A DNA stretch of 64,000 bases from Subtercola endophyticus (GTDB taxonomy: Bacteria; Actinomycetota; Actinomycetes; Actinomycetales; Microbacteriaceae), in assembly GCF_021044565.1 (NCBI RefSeq), contig NZ_CP087997.1, positions 3,782,001 through 3,846,000 on the forward strand, in the 5' to 3' direction. Position numbers and translations under genes: made by a program. Below, piece after piece: positions 43,263 to 51,359 of this stretch. The number at the start of each line of letters is the position of its first letter. Position 1 is the first letter of the stretch. The notes beneath the pieces were generated by a model. The model saw only the letters and a program-made list of their open reading frames with translations, searched no databases and was not told where the DNA came from.

Positions 43263-44183
43263 GTGGCCAACGAACACGACAGCCGCTCGGTCGCGAGCAA
43301 GCTCTTCGCGATTCTCGACGCCTTCGACGCGCCGCAGCCCACGGGTGGTGGGGCCTCGTGTGCGGCGCCCCGCGTGGCCGCCGCACACGCATCGGCCGCC
43401 GCACACGCGTCGGCCACCTCGCGCGCGGCGGCCAGCGCGCGACCGTCGACAGCAGCGGACCCAGCCGCGACCCCGCCGCGGGCCGCCCCCGCCCCCGCCC
43501 CCGCCGCCACCCTCACCCTGACCGCCATCGCCGAGCGCGCCCGCCTGCCGCTCTCCACCGCTCACCGCCTCGTCGCCGAGTGGGTCGCCTGGGGCGGCCT
43601 CGTGCGCGACGACGACGGCCGTTACTCGCTCGGCCTGCGCCTCTGGGAGCTCGGCGTGCAGACCCCGCCGGCCCGCGACCTGCGCGCGACCGCGCTGCCC
43701 TACCTCGAAGACCTCTTCGAGGCCACCCACGAACACGTTCACCTCGCCATACTCGACGGTCGCGACGCCCTCTACCTCGAAAAGCTCACGGGCCACGACG
43801 CGGTACCCGTCATCTCGCGGGTCGGTGCCCGCCTGCCGTTGCATTCGACTGGTGTCGGCCTCGTTCTGCTGGCATACGCCCCCGCCGACGTCATCAACGG
43901 GTACCTGGATGCCCCGCTCGCCGGCTTTCTGCCGAACACTGTCACCTCGGCAGAGCAGCTGCGCCGCCGCCTCGCCGAGGTGCGGGCGACCGGAATCGCC
44001 CAGATGCGCGACGAGATGACCCCCGGCTCGTCGTCGACCGCGGCACCCGTGCGCGACCGCACCGGTGCTGTCGTCGGCGCCGTCTCCGTGGTGATCCGCA
44101 CCACCGACTCGTCGCCTCACCAGAACGAGGCCGTCGTTCGCCTCGCCGCGCGCGGCATCAGTCGCGCCCTCGGCTTCCGCTGA
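43263..44183 (+). CDS. IclR family regulator (probable PobR-type), with low-complexity insert in the HTH domain
   Basis: A 306-residue IclR-type regulator. Helix 1 (SVASKLFAILDAFDA) is separated from the rest of the wing-HTH (LTLTAIAERARLPLSTAHRLVAEWV, from about residue 84) by some 58 residues of Ala/Pro/His/Ser-rich sequence not found in the usual family. The effector domain follows (EHVHLAILDGRDALYLEKL, RLPLHSTGVGLVLLA). Start GTG 43263 has no close ribosome binding site; GGAGG lies 26 bases upstream. It stands 77 bases before pobA on the same strand, matching the role of PobR/PcaR-type 4-hydroxybenzoate-responsive activators. Confidence 0.82.
   Translation: MANEHDSRSVASKLFAILDAFDAPQPTGGGASCAAPRVAAAHASAAAHASATSRAAASARPSTAADPAATPPRAAPAPAPAATLTLTAIAERARLPLSTAHRLVAEWVAWGGLVRDDDGRYSLGLRLWELGVQTPPARDLRATALPYLEDLFEATHEHVHLAILDGRDALYLEKLTGHDAVPVISRVGARLPLHSTGVGLVLLAYAPADVINGYLDAPLAGFLPNTVTSAEQLRRRLAEVRATGIAQMRDEMTPGSSSTAAPVRDRTGAVVGAVSVVIRTTDSSPHQNEAVVRLAARGISRALGFR
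43377..43412 (+). repeat. Two 18-bp tandem repeats encoding the IclR insert
   Basis: GCCGCCGCACACGCATCG (43377-43394) is repeated with one change at 43395-43412. It encodes the AAAHAS repeats in the insert, suggesting growth by slippage. Confidence 0.65.
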
Positions 44184-44260
44184 GTGGAAGCAAGCCCCAC
44201 GGCGGCGGGCACGCAGGAGAAGATGACGATCATCCTGTCACCGTCGCTAGGGAACACACC

Positions 44261-45445
44261 ATGCCCCACCTCACCACCCGCGTCGCCATCGTCGGCGCCG
44301 GCCCCGCCGGACTGCTGCTCGGCTGGTCGCTGCACCGGGCCGGCATCGACTTCGTCATTGTCGAGAACCGCGACCGCGACTACGTGCTCGGCCGTATTCG
44401 CGCCGGCGTGCTCGAGCAGGGTTCGGTCGAGACGCTCGAGCGGCTCGGCGTCGGTGCCGGGGTGCAGGCGAACGGCATGGTGCACAACGGCATCTACCTG
44501 CAGTACTCCGGCGAGCGGCACCACATCGACTTCACCGAACTGCTCGGCCGCACGGTCACGATCTACGGCCAGCAGGCGGTGGTGCACGATCTGGTCGAGG
44601 CGCATGACGGCGCGGGCACGCCCGTCTTCTACGACGCGAACGACGTCGCGGTGCACGACCTCACCGGGTCGCCTTCGCTGACCTTCGAGCACGACGGTCA
44701 GCCGTACACGGTGAACGCCGACTTCATCGTGGGGGCCGACGGCTTTCACGGCGTGTGCCGCCAGTCGGTGCCGGCGGATGCCCTGCAGAGCTACGAGCGG
44801 GAATACCCTTTCGCCTGGCTGGGCATTCTGGCCGATGTCGCACCGTCGACCGACGAGCTCATCTACGCCTTGCACGACGACGGATTCGCCATGCACTCGA
44901 TGCGCTCGCACACCGTGTCGCGGCTCTACGTGCAGGTCGACCCCGCCGACGACATCGCGAACTGGTCGGATGCCCGCATCTGGGACGCCCTGCACACCCG
45001 TCTCGCCGTGCCGGGCTGGACCCTCGACGAAGGCCCCATCACCGAGAAATCCATTCTGCCGATGCGCAGCTTCGTCGTCTCGACGCTGCAGTACGGGTCG
45101 CTCTTTCTCGTCGGCGACGCGGGTCACATCGTGCCGCCCACCGGAGCGAAGGGGCTCAACTCGGCGATGTCTGACGTCTCGCAGCTGAGTGCCGCGCTGG
45201 TGTCGCACTACGCAGGCACCGATACGCTGCTCGCGGCGTACAGCTCCACCGCGCTGTCTCGGCAGTGGAAGGTGCAGCAGTTCTCCCAGTGGATGACCGA
45301 CCTGCTGCACAAGCGCCCCGAAACCGATGCCGCGGGAGCCTTCGACTACCGCAGCCAGCTCGGCCGGCTCGACTACGTCACGCACTCCACCGAAGCGAAG
45401 CGCTCGCTCGCCGAGCAGTACACCGGCCTGCGTCTCGACGTCTAG
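44261..45445 (+). CDS. pobA: 4-hydroxybenzoate 3-monooxygenase
   Basis: 394 residues, exactly the length of characterised p-hydroxybenzoate hydroxylases. FAD motif VAIVGAGPAGLLLGWSL (residues 8-24), substrate-binding GRIRAGVLEQG, DG motif IVGADGFHGVCR, and GD motif VGDAGHIVPPTGAKGLNSA. The C-terminus (SEQ-like RSLAEQYTGL) carries the active-site Tyr region. It converts 4-hydroxybenzoate, NAD(P)H and O2 to protocatechuate. AGGGAA precedes the ATG. Controlled presumably by the upstream IclR. Protocatechuate-cleavage genes are not in this window. Confidence 0.93.
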   Translation: MPHLTTRVAIVGAGPAGLLLGWSLHRAGIDFVIVENRDRDYVLGRIRAGVLEQGSVETLERLGVGAGVQANGMVHNGIYLQYSGERHHIDFTELLGRTVTIYGQQAVVHDLVEAHDGAGTPVFYDANDVAVHDLTGSPSLTFEHDGQPYTVNADFIVGADGFHGVCRQSVPADALQSYEREYPFAWLGILADVAPSTDELIYALHDDGFAMHSMRSHTVSRLYVQVDPADDIANWSDARIWDALHTRLAVPGWTLDEGPITEKSILPMRSFVVSTLQYGSLFLVGDAGHIVPPTGAKGLNSAMSDVSQLSAALVSHYAGTDTLLAAYSSTALSRQWKVQQFSQWMTDLLHKRPETDAAGAFDYRSQLGRLDYVTHSTEAKRSLAEQYTGLRLDV

Positions 45446-45507
45446 CCGGTGCCGCACCCGCGGCTAGCCTGCGCCGTGCCTGCGGTGGCCGTCACCCGCG
45501 CTCGTGC

Positions 45508-45561
45508 GACCACGGCGCCGAGTTGAGGGTTCTGTACCCACCTCAACTCGGCGCCGAGGTC
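45508..45561. terminator. 16-bp perfect inverted repeat between pobA and the convergent monooxygenase
   Basis: CGGCGCCGAGTTGAGG (45513-45528) pairs perfectly with 45541-45556 around a 12-base loop. After one mismatch, four more pairs (GACC/GGTC) extend it to 45508-45561. It is located between convergent genes; no U-tract. Confidence 0.7.
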
Positions 45562-45591
45562 TCACGAGACACGGGCAACGTAACGCTACGC

Positions 45592-47028
45592 TCAGGCCAC
45601 TTCGAGGCTCTCGGGCTGCCGGTCATCCGTTGCCGCAGCACCCGCACCCGCGACATCCGCACCGCCCGCGCGGTGTGAAGCGCCCGTGTGCTCGGCCGGC
45701 AGCCGCTTGTGACCCTCGCCGAAGAGGTGCTCGCGCAGCGTGGTGCCCTCGAGCGACTCCTTCGCGAGCCCCCGTGCGCGGAACTCGGGCAGCAGCAGGT
45801 CGATGTAGTCGTCGTAGCTGCCCGGCACCAGGTAGGGCTGAATAGCGAACCCGTCGGCCCCGGTCGCCTCGATGAACTCCTCGACCTGGTCGGCGATCTG
45901 CGTGGGCGAGCCGACGAAGATCGTGCCGTTGACCCCGTTACGCCGGTAGTCCTCGATGATCTCGCCGACCGTTGCGGGAGCGACATCGTCAGAGCCGGCG
46001 AACCGTTCGACGCTGCTCTGCCCCTGCTCGGTGCGTACGCCGCCGAGGGGTTTGTCGGGATCCATCGCGAGCAGGTCGATACCCGTGAGCGTGGCGTAGA
46101 ACGCCGCAGCCGACTCCTTGGTCGAGTAGCTCAGCATCACCTCACGCTTGGCCAGCGCTTCTTCTTCGGTCGGCGCCGTGACGAATCCCGCGCCGATCAA
46201 GAACTTGATCGAATCGGCGGCCCGGCCGTAGCCGACGGCACGCCGCCGAATGTCGGCGATGTTCGCCGCGACATGCACCGGGTCTCCGCCGGCGAGAAAC
46301 ACCGCTTCGGCGTAGCGAGCGGCGAAGTCCTTGCCAGGACCTGACGTGCCGGCCTGCACCAGCAGAGGAGTGCGCTGCGGCGACGGCGGAACCGTCAAGA
46401 ACCCGTCCGACTTGAAGTACGGCCCGTCGTGATGGGTTTCGTGCAGCTTCGTCGAGTCGGCATAGACGCCACTCTCTTTGTCGATCACGAGCGCGTCATC
46501 TTCCCACGACCCCTCCCACAGCTTCAGCGACAGCTGCAGGTGGTCGTCGGCGATCTCGTATCGCTTGTCGTGGGGAATCATGGTCTCACCGAACAGGCGA
46601 GCGGATGCCGCTTGGCCCGATCCCGTCACGATGTTCCAGCCGATGCGGCCCTTCGTGAGGTGGTCGAGTGTGGCGTACCGGCGGGTCAGCGACTGCGGTT
46701 TCTCGGTGGTGGTCGAGGCCGTCACGACGATTCCGAGGTTCTTCGTCGCCGCGGCGATGGCCGACACGAGCACCAGCGGATCCGCCGCCCCGATGTTCGC
46801 GTCTGACACCCTGATGTCGAAGAACCGGTCGGAGGCGTCGGGCGCGCCGTAGGCGTCGGCGAAGAAGAGAAAGTCGAAGCCCGCCTCATCGAATTTCTTG
46901 CCGAGCTCGACCCAGTGGTCGACATCGAGGTAGTGCGTGGAGGTGTTCTCGGGGTGTCGCCAGCTGCCGTAGCTCGTGCCTGCCGGGCCGAGCTGCTGAA
47001 AGATGGCCAGGGTCAGGGGTTTTGTCAT
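45592..47028 (-). CDS. NtaA/SnaA/DszA-family FMNH2-dependent monooxygenase
   Basis: A 478-residue luciferase-like two-component flavin monooxygenase: DVDHWVELGKKFDEAGFDFLFFADAYG, TASTTTEKPQSLTRRYATLDHLTKGRIGWNIVTG and PLLVQAGTSGPGKDFAARYAEAVF are diagnostic of the NtaA/DszA group. These use reduced FMN from a separate reductase to oxidise chelators, heterocycles or sulfur compounds. The C-terminal approximately 40 residues are low-complexity. ATG 47028 follows AAAGG. Co-transcribed 14 bases behind a binding lipoprotein. A dedicated flavin reductase is not adjacent. Confidence 0.86.
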   Translation of the reverse strand: MTKPLTLAIFQQLGPAGTSYGSWRHPENTSTHYLDVDHWVELGKKFDEAGFDFLFFADAYGAPDASDRFFDIRVSDANIGAADPLVLVSAIAAATKNLGIVVTASTTTEKPQSLTRRYATLDHLTKGRIGWNIVTGSGQAASARLFGETMIPHDKRYEIADDHLQLSLKLWEGSWEDDALVIDKESGVYADSTKLHETHHDGPYFKSDGFLTVPPSPQRTPLLVQAGTSGPGKDFAARYAEAVFLAGGDPVHVAANIADIRRRAVGYGRAADSIKFLIGAGFVTAPTEEEALAKREVMLSYSTKESAAAFYATLTGIDLLAMDPDKPLGGVRTEQGQSSVERFAGSDDVAPATVGEIIEDYRRNGVNGTIFVGSPTQIADQVEEFIEATGADGFAIQPYLVPGSYDDYIDLLLPEFRARGLAKESLEGTTLREHLFGEGHKRLPAEHTGASHRAGGADVAGAGAAATDDRQPESLEVA

Positions 47029-47042
47029 GGTGCGGGGCCTTT

Positions 47043-48206
47043 CTATTTGCCGAAACCGATGGACTGGTCGATGAACTGGTTCGTATAGATGTCTGACGCA
47101 GCGAGCCCGCTCTTCGCCGTGACGCCTTCGCCTGCCAGAATCGGCGTCACGATGCTGATCATCTTGGTGACCCGGGCATCGTCGAAGTCGCCGACGTAGC
47201 CGTTCGTGCCGTCGCTCGCGATGTTCAGAGTGCGCACCTCTTTCGCCGCATAGTCGGCGACATCGGCTCCGTATACCCAGCCGGTGTTGTACTGGGTCAC
47301 CAGGTTCTGAATCAGCGCGTTCGTGGCAGCCGGGTTGGTGTAGTAATCCACGTCGGCCTGCTGCAGAACCGGCACGAGCTTGCTCAGGCACGCCGAATCA
47401 GTGCTGAGGTCGCCCGTGCGAACGGCCAGGGAGTTCGCGTAGCTCGGCCAGCCGGCGTCGGCGAACAGCTGGAAGTCGACGGGTTTGTCCCATGCGGCGA
47501 TGTCGTGAGCGTAGGTGTACGGCTCCGAGGTCGCGTATCCGGTCTGGCCGGATTTGCCGCCGTCTGCGACGAAGTTGCCTGCCGTGCCGTCGTAGTTCTT
47601 CGTGATCTGGCTCGCCGGGTAGAGACCGGATGCCGACATCCAATCGACGCCGACGGAACCGTCAGACGCGATGAGGTTGGCGCCGGTCTTGGCGAGGTCG
47701 CTGATCGTCTTCACATTCGGGTACGTCGCAGGATCCCAGAGAACGACGCTCGGGTCGACGTCGAACTGGGCGAAGACGGCAGTGGTCGGCAGGGTGGACG
47801 AATCCTGGATTGCTTCGGCGGTGTCGACGTAGCCGAGCATGATGCTCGGGTCGGCGTACATCTGCGCGCTCGCGGTCTGGTAGCCGATGGCGGGGCCGCC
47901 TGTTCTGATCTCCACGTTGACTCCGGTGGGGAGTCCTTTGCTGTAGAGAGGCCCCGAGACGATCTTCTTCGAGGCATCGATCGTGGGGTTCGGGCCAAGC
48001 AGCTGGTAGAGCGTTCCGTGCTCGGATTCAGGGTTCCAGTTGGTCTGAATGACCACGGTCGCCGGGCACGAACCCGACAGGTCGACGGCCCCAGCAGCCG
48101 CCGTCTCGGCGGGTGCCGCCGAGCTGCTGCTCGCGCAGCCTGACAGGGCGATTCCGGCTAAACTGACAAGGCCCACCAGGGCCGCGAGTTGTTTTCTCTT
48201 TTTCAC
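47043..48206 (-). CDS. ABC substrate-binding lipoprotein (NMT1/TauA-like), no cognate ATPase or permease nearby
   Basis: A 387-residue lipoprotein (lipobox ALSGC near residue 24) with an NMT1/SsuA-like type II binding fold (TVVIQTNWNPESEHGTLYQLLG, VNVEIRTGGPAIGYQTASAQMYADP, KTGANLIASDG). Such proteins deliver taurine, alkanesulfonates, aromatic sulfonates or pyrimidine precursors to ABC importers. GTG start at 48206. No ATPase or permease is adjacent, so it must share a transporter or act otherwise. The pairing with an NtaA/DszA monooxygenase suggests scavenging of a sulfur- or nitrogen-containing organic compound. Confidence 0.84.
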   Translation of the reverse strand: MKKRKQLAALVGLVSLAGIALSGCASSSSAAPAETAAAGAVDLSGSCPATVVIQTNWNPESEHGTLYQLLGPNPTIDASKKIVSGPLYSKGLPTGVNVEIRTGGPAIGYQTASAQMYADPSIMLGYVDTAEAIQDSSTLPTTAVFAQFDVDPSVVLWDPATYPNVKTISDLAKTGANLIASDGSVGVDWMSASGLYPASQITKNYDGTAGNFVADGGKSGQTGYATSEPYTYAHDIAAWDKPVDFQLFADAGWPSYANSLAVRTGDLSTDSACLSKLVPVLQQADVDYYTNPAATNALIQNLVTQYNTGWVYGADVADYAAKEVRTLNIASDGTNGYVGDFDDARVTKMISIVTPILAGEGVTAKSGLAASDIYTNQFIDQSIGFGK

Positions 48207-48353
48207 AGGACCACGTCTTTCGTAAAGAGGGAAGGCGACACCGTACCGATGCAGCGATTTTTACGGGGTAAACATTTGCTACGGTAGGTGCTGGTCGTTG
48301 CATCGCGATTTCTCGCATGTTTCGAGCGGGTAACCAGTTGTGAGGAGATTCAG

Positions 48354-48971
48354 CTGAGCGAGGCAGTCGGCCGTAATACGGTGCCCCTCGACCACGATGC
48401 GGTGGTCATGGGCGAGCTGATCAGAGCCCGGCGCAAGCACAAGGGGCTGACCCTCAAAGAGCTCGCCGTGCTGTCGGGGCTGTCGCATCCGTTCATCAGC
48501 CTGGTCGAACGCGGTCGAGCCCGGCCGAGTCTGCCGTCGTTCGCCAGTCTCGCCCGTGCCCTCGACACCACACCGGTCGATCTGCTCGCGGCCCTGAACC
48601 CGCCTCCCAGCTCTGCCGGGCATCCGGAGCTGGTCACGGTCACCCGCAGCTCGTCACGTGCGCCTAGCTACGGCAACGGCTCGGGTCAGCTGCTGATCTC
48701 TGCGCCGGGCCGGGTGCGAATGATGGAGGTGCACTCGGAGGGGGTGCCGACGGAGCTGCGGCTCAGTCATGACGATGTCGACGAATACCTCTACATTCTC
48801 GAGGGCAGCATCGAAGCGCACGTAGATGATCAGCGGCACGTTCTCGGTGTCGGCGACACGATTCGGGTGCCCGCCGGCAGCCTGCACAACTGGTGGACGA
48901 GCGACGGGCAGCCGTACCGCCTGCTCATGACGAGCGTCAGCGTCGAGAAGGCCTCAGGCGAGGCCGGCTGA
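48354..48971 (+). CDS. XRE-family regulator with C-terminal cupin domain
   Basis: HTH_3 domain (GELIRARRKHKGLTLKELAVLSGLSHPFISLVERGRARPSLPSFASLARALD) followed by a Cupin_2 sensor (EYLYILEGSIEAHVDD..., GDTIRVPAGSLHNWW). Such regulators sense small acids, amines or sulfur metabolites. It is divergent from the binding-protein/monooxygenase pair and is likely their regulator. Start uncertain: the only good ribosome site, GAGGAG (48342-48347), is six bases before a CTG at 48354. Other in-frame starts are GTG 48288, GTG 48381 and ATG 48408. The CTG start is inferred from spacing. Confidence 0.82.
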   Translation: MSEAVGRNTVPLDHDAVVMGELIRARRKHKGLTLKELAVLSGLSHPFISLVERGRARPSLPSFASLARALDTTPVDLLAALNPPPSSAGHPELVTVTRSSSRAPSYGNGSGQLLISAPGRVRMMEVHSEGVPTELRLSHDDVDEYLYILEGSIEAHVDDQRHVLGVGDTIRVPAGSLHNWWTSDGQPYRLLMTSVSVEKASGEAG

Positions 48972-49018
48972 GGTGAGGCCGAGTTCGATCGGCACCGGTC
49001 GGTGCCGGAGCCGACGGC

Positions 49019-49960
49019 TCAGGCGGCCGAACCGGCCGGCGTCGTGGCCGATCCGCTCTCACCGCGCTCGTACACCTGCGCCGCCGACCCGACGATCTTG
49101 GCGTCGGGTGTCGACACGACGAGTGCATCTTTGTTCTCGTAGTCGAAGAGCGAGAGCACGTGCCGCATGGCCTCGAGCCGGGCGCGCTTCTTGTCGTTGC
49201 TCTTCACCACAGTCCACGGGGCGGTGTCGGTGTCGGTTGCGGCGAACATGGCCTCTTTCGCGGCCGTGTAGGTGCCCCATTTGTCGAGCGAGGCGATGTC
49301 CATGGGGGACAGCTTCCATTGCCGCACAGGGTCGACCTGCCGAATGGCGAAGCGAGTGCGTTGTTCGTCGGCCGACACTGAGAACCAGAACTTGATGAGG
49401 TCGATGCCGTCGCCCACGAGCATCCGTTCGAAGGCCGGGGTCTGGCGCATGAACTCGTCGTACTGCTCATCGGTGCAGAAGCCCATGACACGCTCGACCC
49501 CGGCGCGGTTGTACCACGACCGGTCGAACAGCACGATCTCGCCGACCGCCGGCAGGTGCTGCACGTAGCGCTGAAAGTACCACTGGGTCTGCTCGCGCTC
49601 ACTCGGCTTCTCGAGCGCAACGGTGCGCGCCCCGCGCGGGTTGAGGTGCTCGGTGAAGCGTTTGATCGTGCCGCCTTTTCCGGCTGCGTCGCGGCCTTCG
49701 AACACGATGACGAGGCGTCTGCCGTGCGCCTTGACCCAGTTCTGCAGCTTCAACAGCTCGATTTGCAGCAGCCGCTTGACGAGCTCGTACTCGTCGCGGT
49801 CCATGCGGTAGTCGTACGGGTAGCCCTCTCGCCAGGTGTCGATCGCCGCGCCGTCGCGGTCGACCAGCACGGGGTCGTCGTCGTCATTGTCGAGCACGGT
49901 GAATCCGAGCACGTCACTCAGATCGGGGGCAGGCAGATACGAGTTTTCGCTGTTCGTCAC
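49019..49960 (-). CDS. ppk2: Polyphosphate kinase 2
   Basis: A 313-residue single-domain PPK2: Walker A EGRDAAGKGGTIKR, lid/EKP segment RTVALEKPSEREQTQWYFQRYVQHLPA, Walker B FDRSWYNRAGVERVMGF and a C-terminal ASLDKWGTYTAAKEAMF. It transfers phosphate between polyphosphate and nucleoside (di)phosphates in the cytoplasm. The start is a GTG at 49960 with AGGAT upstream. The N-terminal extension of about 40 acidic residues and the short Ala/Gly C-tail are outside the kinase domain. Confidence 0.92.
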   Translation of the reverse strand: MTNSENSYLPAPDLSDVLGFTVLDNDDDDPVLVDRDGAAIDTWREGYPYDYRMDRDEYELVKRLLQIELLKLQNWVKAHGRRLVIVFEGRDAAGKGGTIKRFTEHLNPRGARTVALEKPSEREQTQWYFQRYVQHLPAVGEIVLFDRSWYNRAGVERVMGFCTDEQYDEFMRQTPAFERMLVGDGIDLIKFWFSVSADEQRTRFAIRQVDPVRQWKLSPMDIASLDKWGTYTAAKEAMFAATDTDTAPWTVVKSNDKKRARLEAMRHVLSLFDYENKDALVVSTPDAKIVGSAAQVYERGESGSATTPAGSAA

Positions 49961-50075
49961 GATGCCGCATCCTAAAGGCCTCTGGTGACGAGCAGGTGAA
50001 CAGGCACGCGGTGCCGCTCGGCTGAGCTAGCGTGGAGGCAGCAGCCGGGGTGCCCTGGCAGAGACGGGGTACCGG

Positions 50076-50432
50076 ATGTTCGATGCAGAGAACCTACGCG
50101 ACTGGATCGGCCTCGCCGTGGTCGACCAGAAAGACGACAAGATCGGCACGCTCGAGAGCGTGTACTTCGACACCTCCGCCGATGTGCCGTCGTTCGCGAC
50201 CGTCAAGGTGGGTATTCTGAGCGGTCAGAAGCTGGTGTTCGTGCCGCTCGCCGGCGCTCTGGTGGCGCCCAAACATGTCAAGGTGATGTTCGACAAGAAG
50301 AAGGTCAAAGAGGCGCCGTCGATCGCTACCGACGGCGAGCTCGACGCCGCCAGCGAGCCGGGGGTGTTCGCCTACTACGACCTGGCCTACGAGACCGGTT
50401 CGGGCGGCGAGCGTCGCCTCGGCCGCCGCTGA
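50076..50432 (+). CDS. PRC-barrel domain protein
   Basis: A 118-residue protein with one PRC-barrel (LRDWIGLAVVDQKDDKIGTLESVYFDTSADVPSFATVKVG, residues 6-45; KLVFVPLAGALVAPKHVKVMFDKKKVKEAP). The short C-tail is polar. Stand-alone PRC proteins are common in actinobacteria and associated with stress or RNA/photosystem assembly roles. The function here is unknown. Monocistronic, followed by a 26-bp palindrome. Confidence 0.82.
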   Translation: MFDAENLRDWIGLAVVDQKDDKIGTLESVYFDTSADVPSFATVKVGILSGQKLVFVPLAGALVAPKHVKVMFDKKKVKEAPSIATDGELDAASEPGVFAYYDLAYETGSGGERRLGRR

Positions 50433-50477
50433 GCGCGCCCGCCCGCGCCGCCGCCCGCCCCGCCCAGGCTTCGGTTC

Positions 50478-50557
50478 CGCGGTGGTTTGGCGCCCGCGCG
50501 GTAGTTCGAACTACCGCGCGTGCGCCGAAACACCGCGCCTGCGCCGAAACACCGCGC
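50478..50557. terminator. 26-bp perfect palindrome with extended arms and 19-bp-period repeat
   Basis: Positions 50495-50520 are a perfect palindrome (arm CGCGCGGTAGTTC). Flanking CGCGGTGGTTTGGCGC (50478-50493) pairs with 50522-50537 with two mismatches, making a hairpin of about 30 pairs. TGCGCCGAAACACCGCGC occurs twice (50521-50538 and 50540-50557). Lies between convergent PRC-barrel and IclR genes. Confidence 0.7.
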
Positions 50558-50582
50558 GGGCGCGGGGGGCGGCGAGAGCCGC

Positions 50583-51359
50583 TTACGGCGCGGCGGCGTC
50601 GGGGGTGGTGATGCCCTCGGCGATCGCCTGGAAGGCGAGGGCCGCCTGCCGCACGGCCGCCGCGAGGCGGCTCACTCCTTCAGCGTCGAACTGGTCGGCG
50701 GGCACGGTGGCGGTGACGGCGCCGAGCAGCGTGGCGCCCACGGTGATCGGGTACGCGATTTCTGCACCGCGTTCGGAGCGCAGGTTGCTCATGGTGAGGT
50801 CGCCGTTGCTCCGCGCGAGCCGCGATTGTGTGCGGGAGATCTCGGCGAGGCCCGCGTCGTCATTGGTCAGCATTCCCGAGAACGCGTCGAAGTGGGCGCG
50901 CAGGTCTGCTGCAGAGATGCCGGCGAGAAGAGCGAGCCCTGCGCTGCTCGAAACGAGCGCGAGCCGGCGCCCCGGGCGCGGGGTGAGCGGAATGTTGAGC
51001 CGCCCGTGTCGCACCGCCAGACACAGCACTTCGTCGCAATAGAGCGCATCGAACGTGACAGTGACGCCCGCCAGATCGTCGATCTTGTCACACGTCGCGA
51101 CAAAATCGTCGATGATCGGAATGCCCGCGGTGAAGCCCGTCGCCGCCTGACTGAGCGCGCGCCCGAGAATGAGCCGCCCGTCGGGCTGCCGACGCAGAAA
51201 GTGCTCTTGCTCGAGGCTCGAGCAGAGGTCTGAGCCCGAGCTTCTGGCTATTCCCGTGCGATCGGAGATGTCAGAGACAGTGGATGCCCCGTGCTGGGCC
51301 ACATGCTCCAGGATCGCCACCGCTCGCGGTATCGCCGGTGAGCGCACCGTTTCTACCAC
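50583..51359 (-). CDS. IclR family transcriptional regulator
   Basis: A 258-residue regulator: wing-HTH (AIPRAVAILEHVAQHGASTVSDISDRTGIARSSGSDLCSSLEQEHFL, residues 7-55) and IclR effector domain (DEVLCLAVRHGRLNIPLTPRPGRRLALVSSSAGLALLA). Start GTG 51359 has AAGGAG eight bases upstream and overlaps the stop of the preceding fusion regulator (TAG at 51353-51355), so the two regulators are translationally coupled. Both probably control the divergent RhaS-type importer operon. Confidence 0.86.
   Translation of the reverse strand: MVETVRSPAIPRAVAILEHVAQHGASTVSDISDRTGIARSSGSDLCSSLEQEHFLRRQPDGRLILGRALSQAATGFTAGIPIIDDFVATCDKIDDLAGVTVTFDALYCDEVLCLAVRHGRLNIPLTPRPGRRLALVSSSAGLALLAGISAADLRAHFDAFSGMLTNDDAGLAEISRTQSRLARSNGDLTMSNLRSERGAEIAYPITVGATLLGAVTATVPADQFDAEGVSRLAAAVRQAALAFQAIAEGITTPDAAAP

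Noticed and set aside
41375..43558. Long minus-strand open frame opposite the PuuB-like gene
   Set aside because: It has the Arg/Gly/Ala-rich composition of antisense GC-rich frames, no recognisable domain, and overlaps well-supported genes.
43256..45445. 729-codon plus-strand frame covering the IclR gene and pobA
   Set aside because: The first 335 codons are a frame-shifted, Arg/Pro-rich shadow of the IclR gene. Only the part from 44261 matches a protein family (PobA).
48240..48305. Inverted repeats ACCGTA/TACGGT and CGATGCA/TGCATCG in the XRE-cupin divergent region
   Set aside because: Arms are short and the spacers are 34 and 45 bases, so chance pairing is likely; not strong enough to call an operator.
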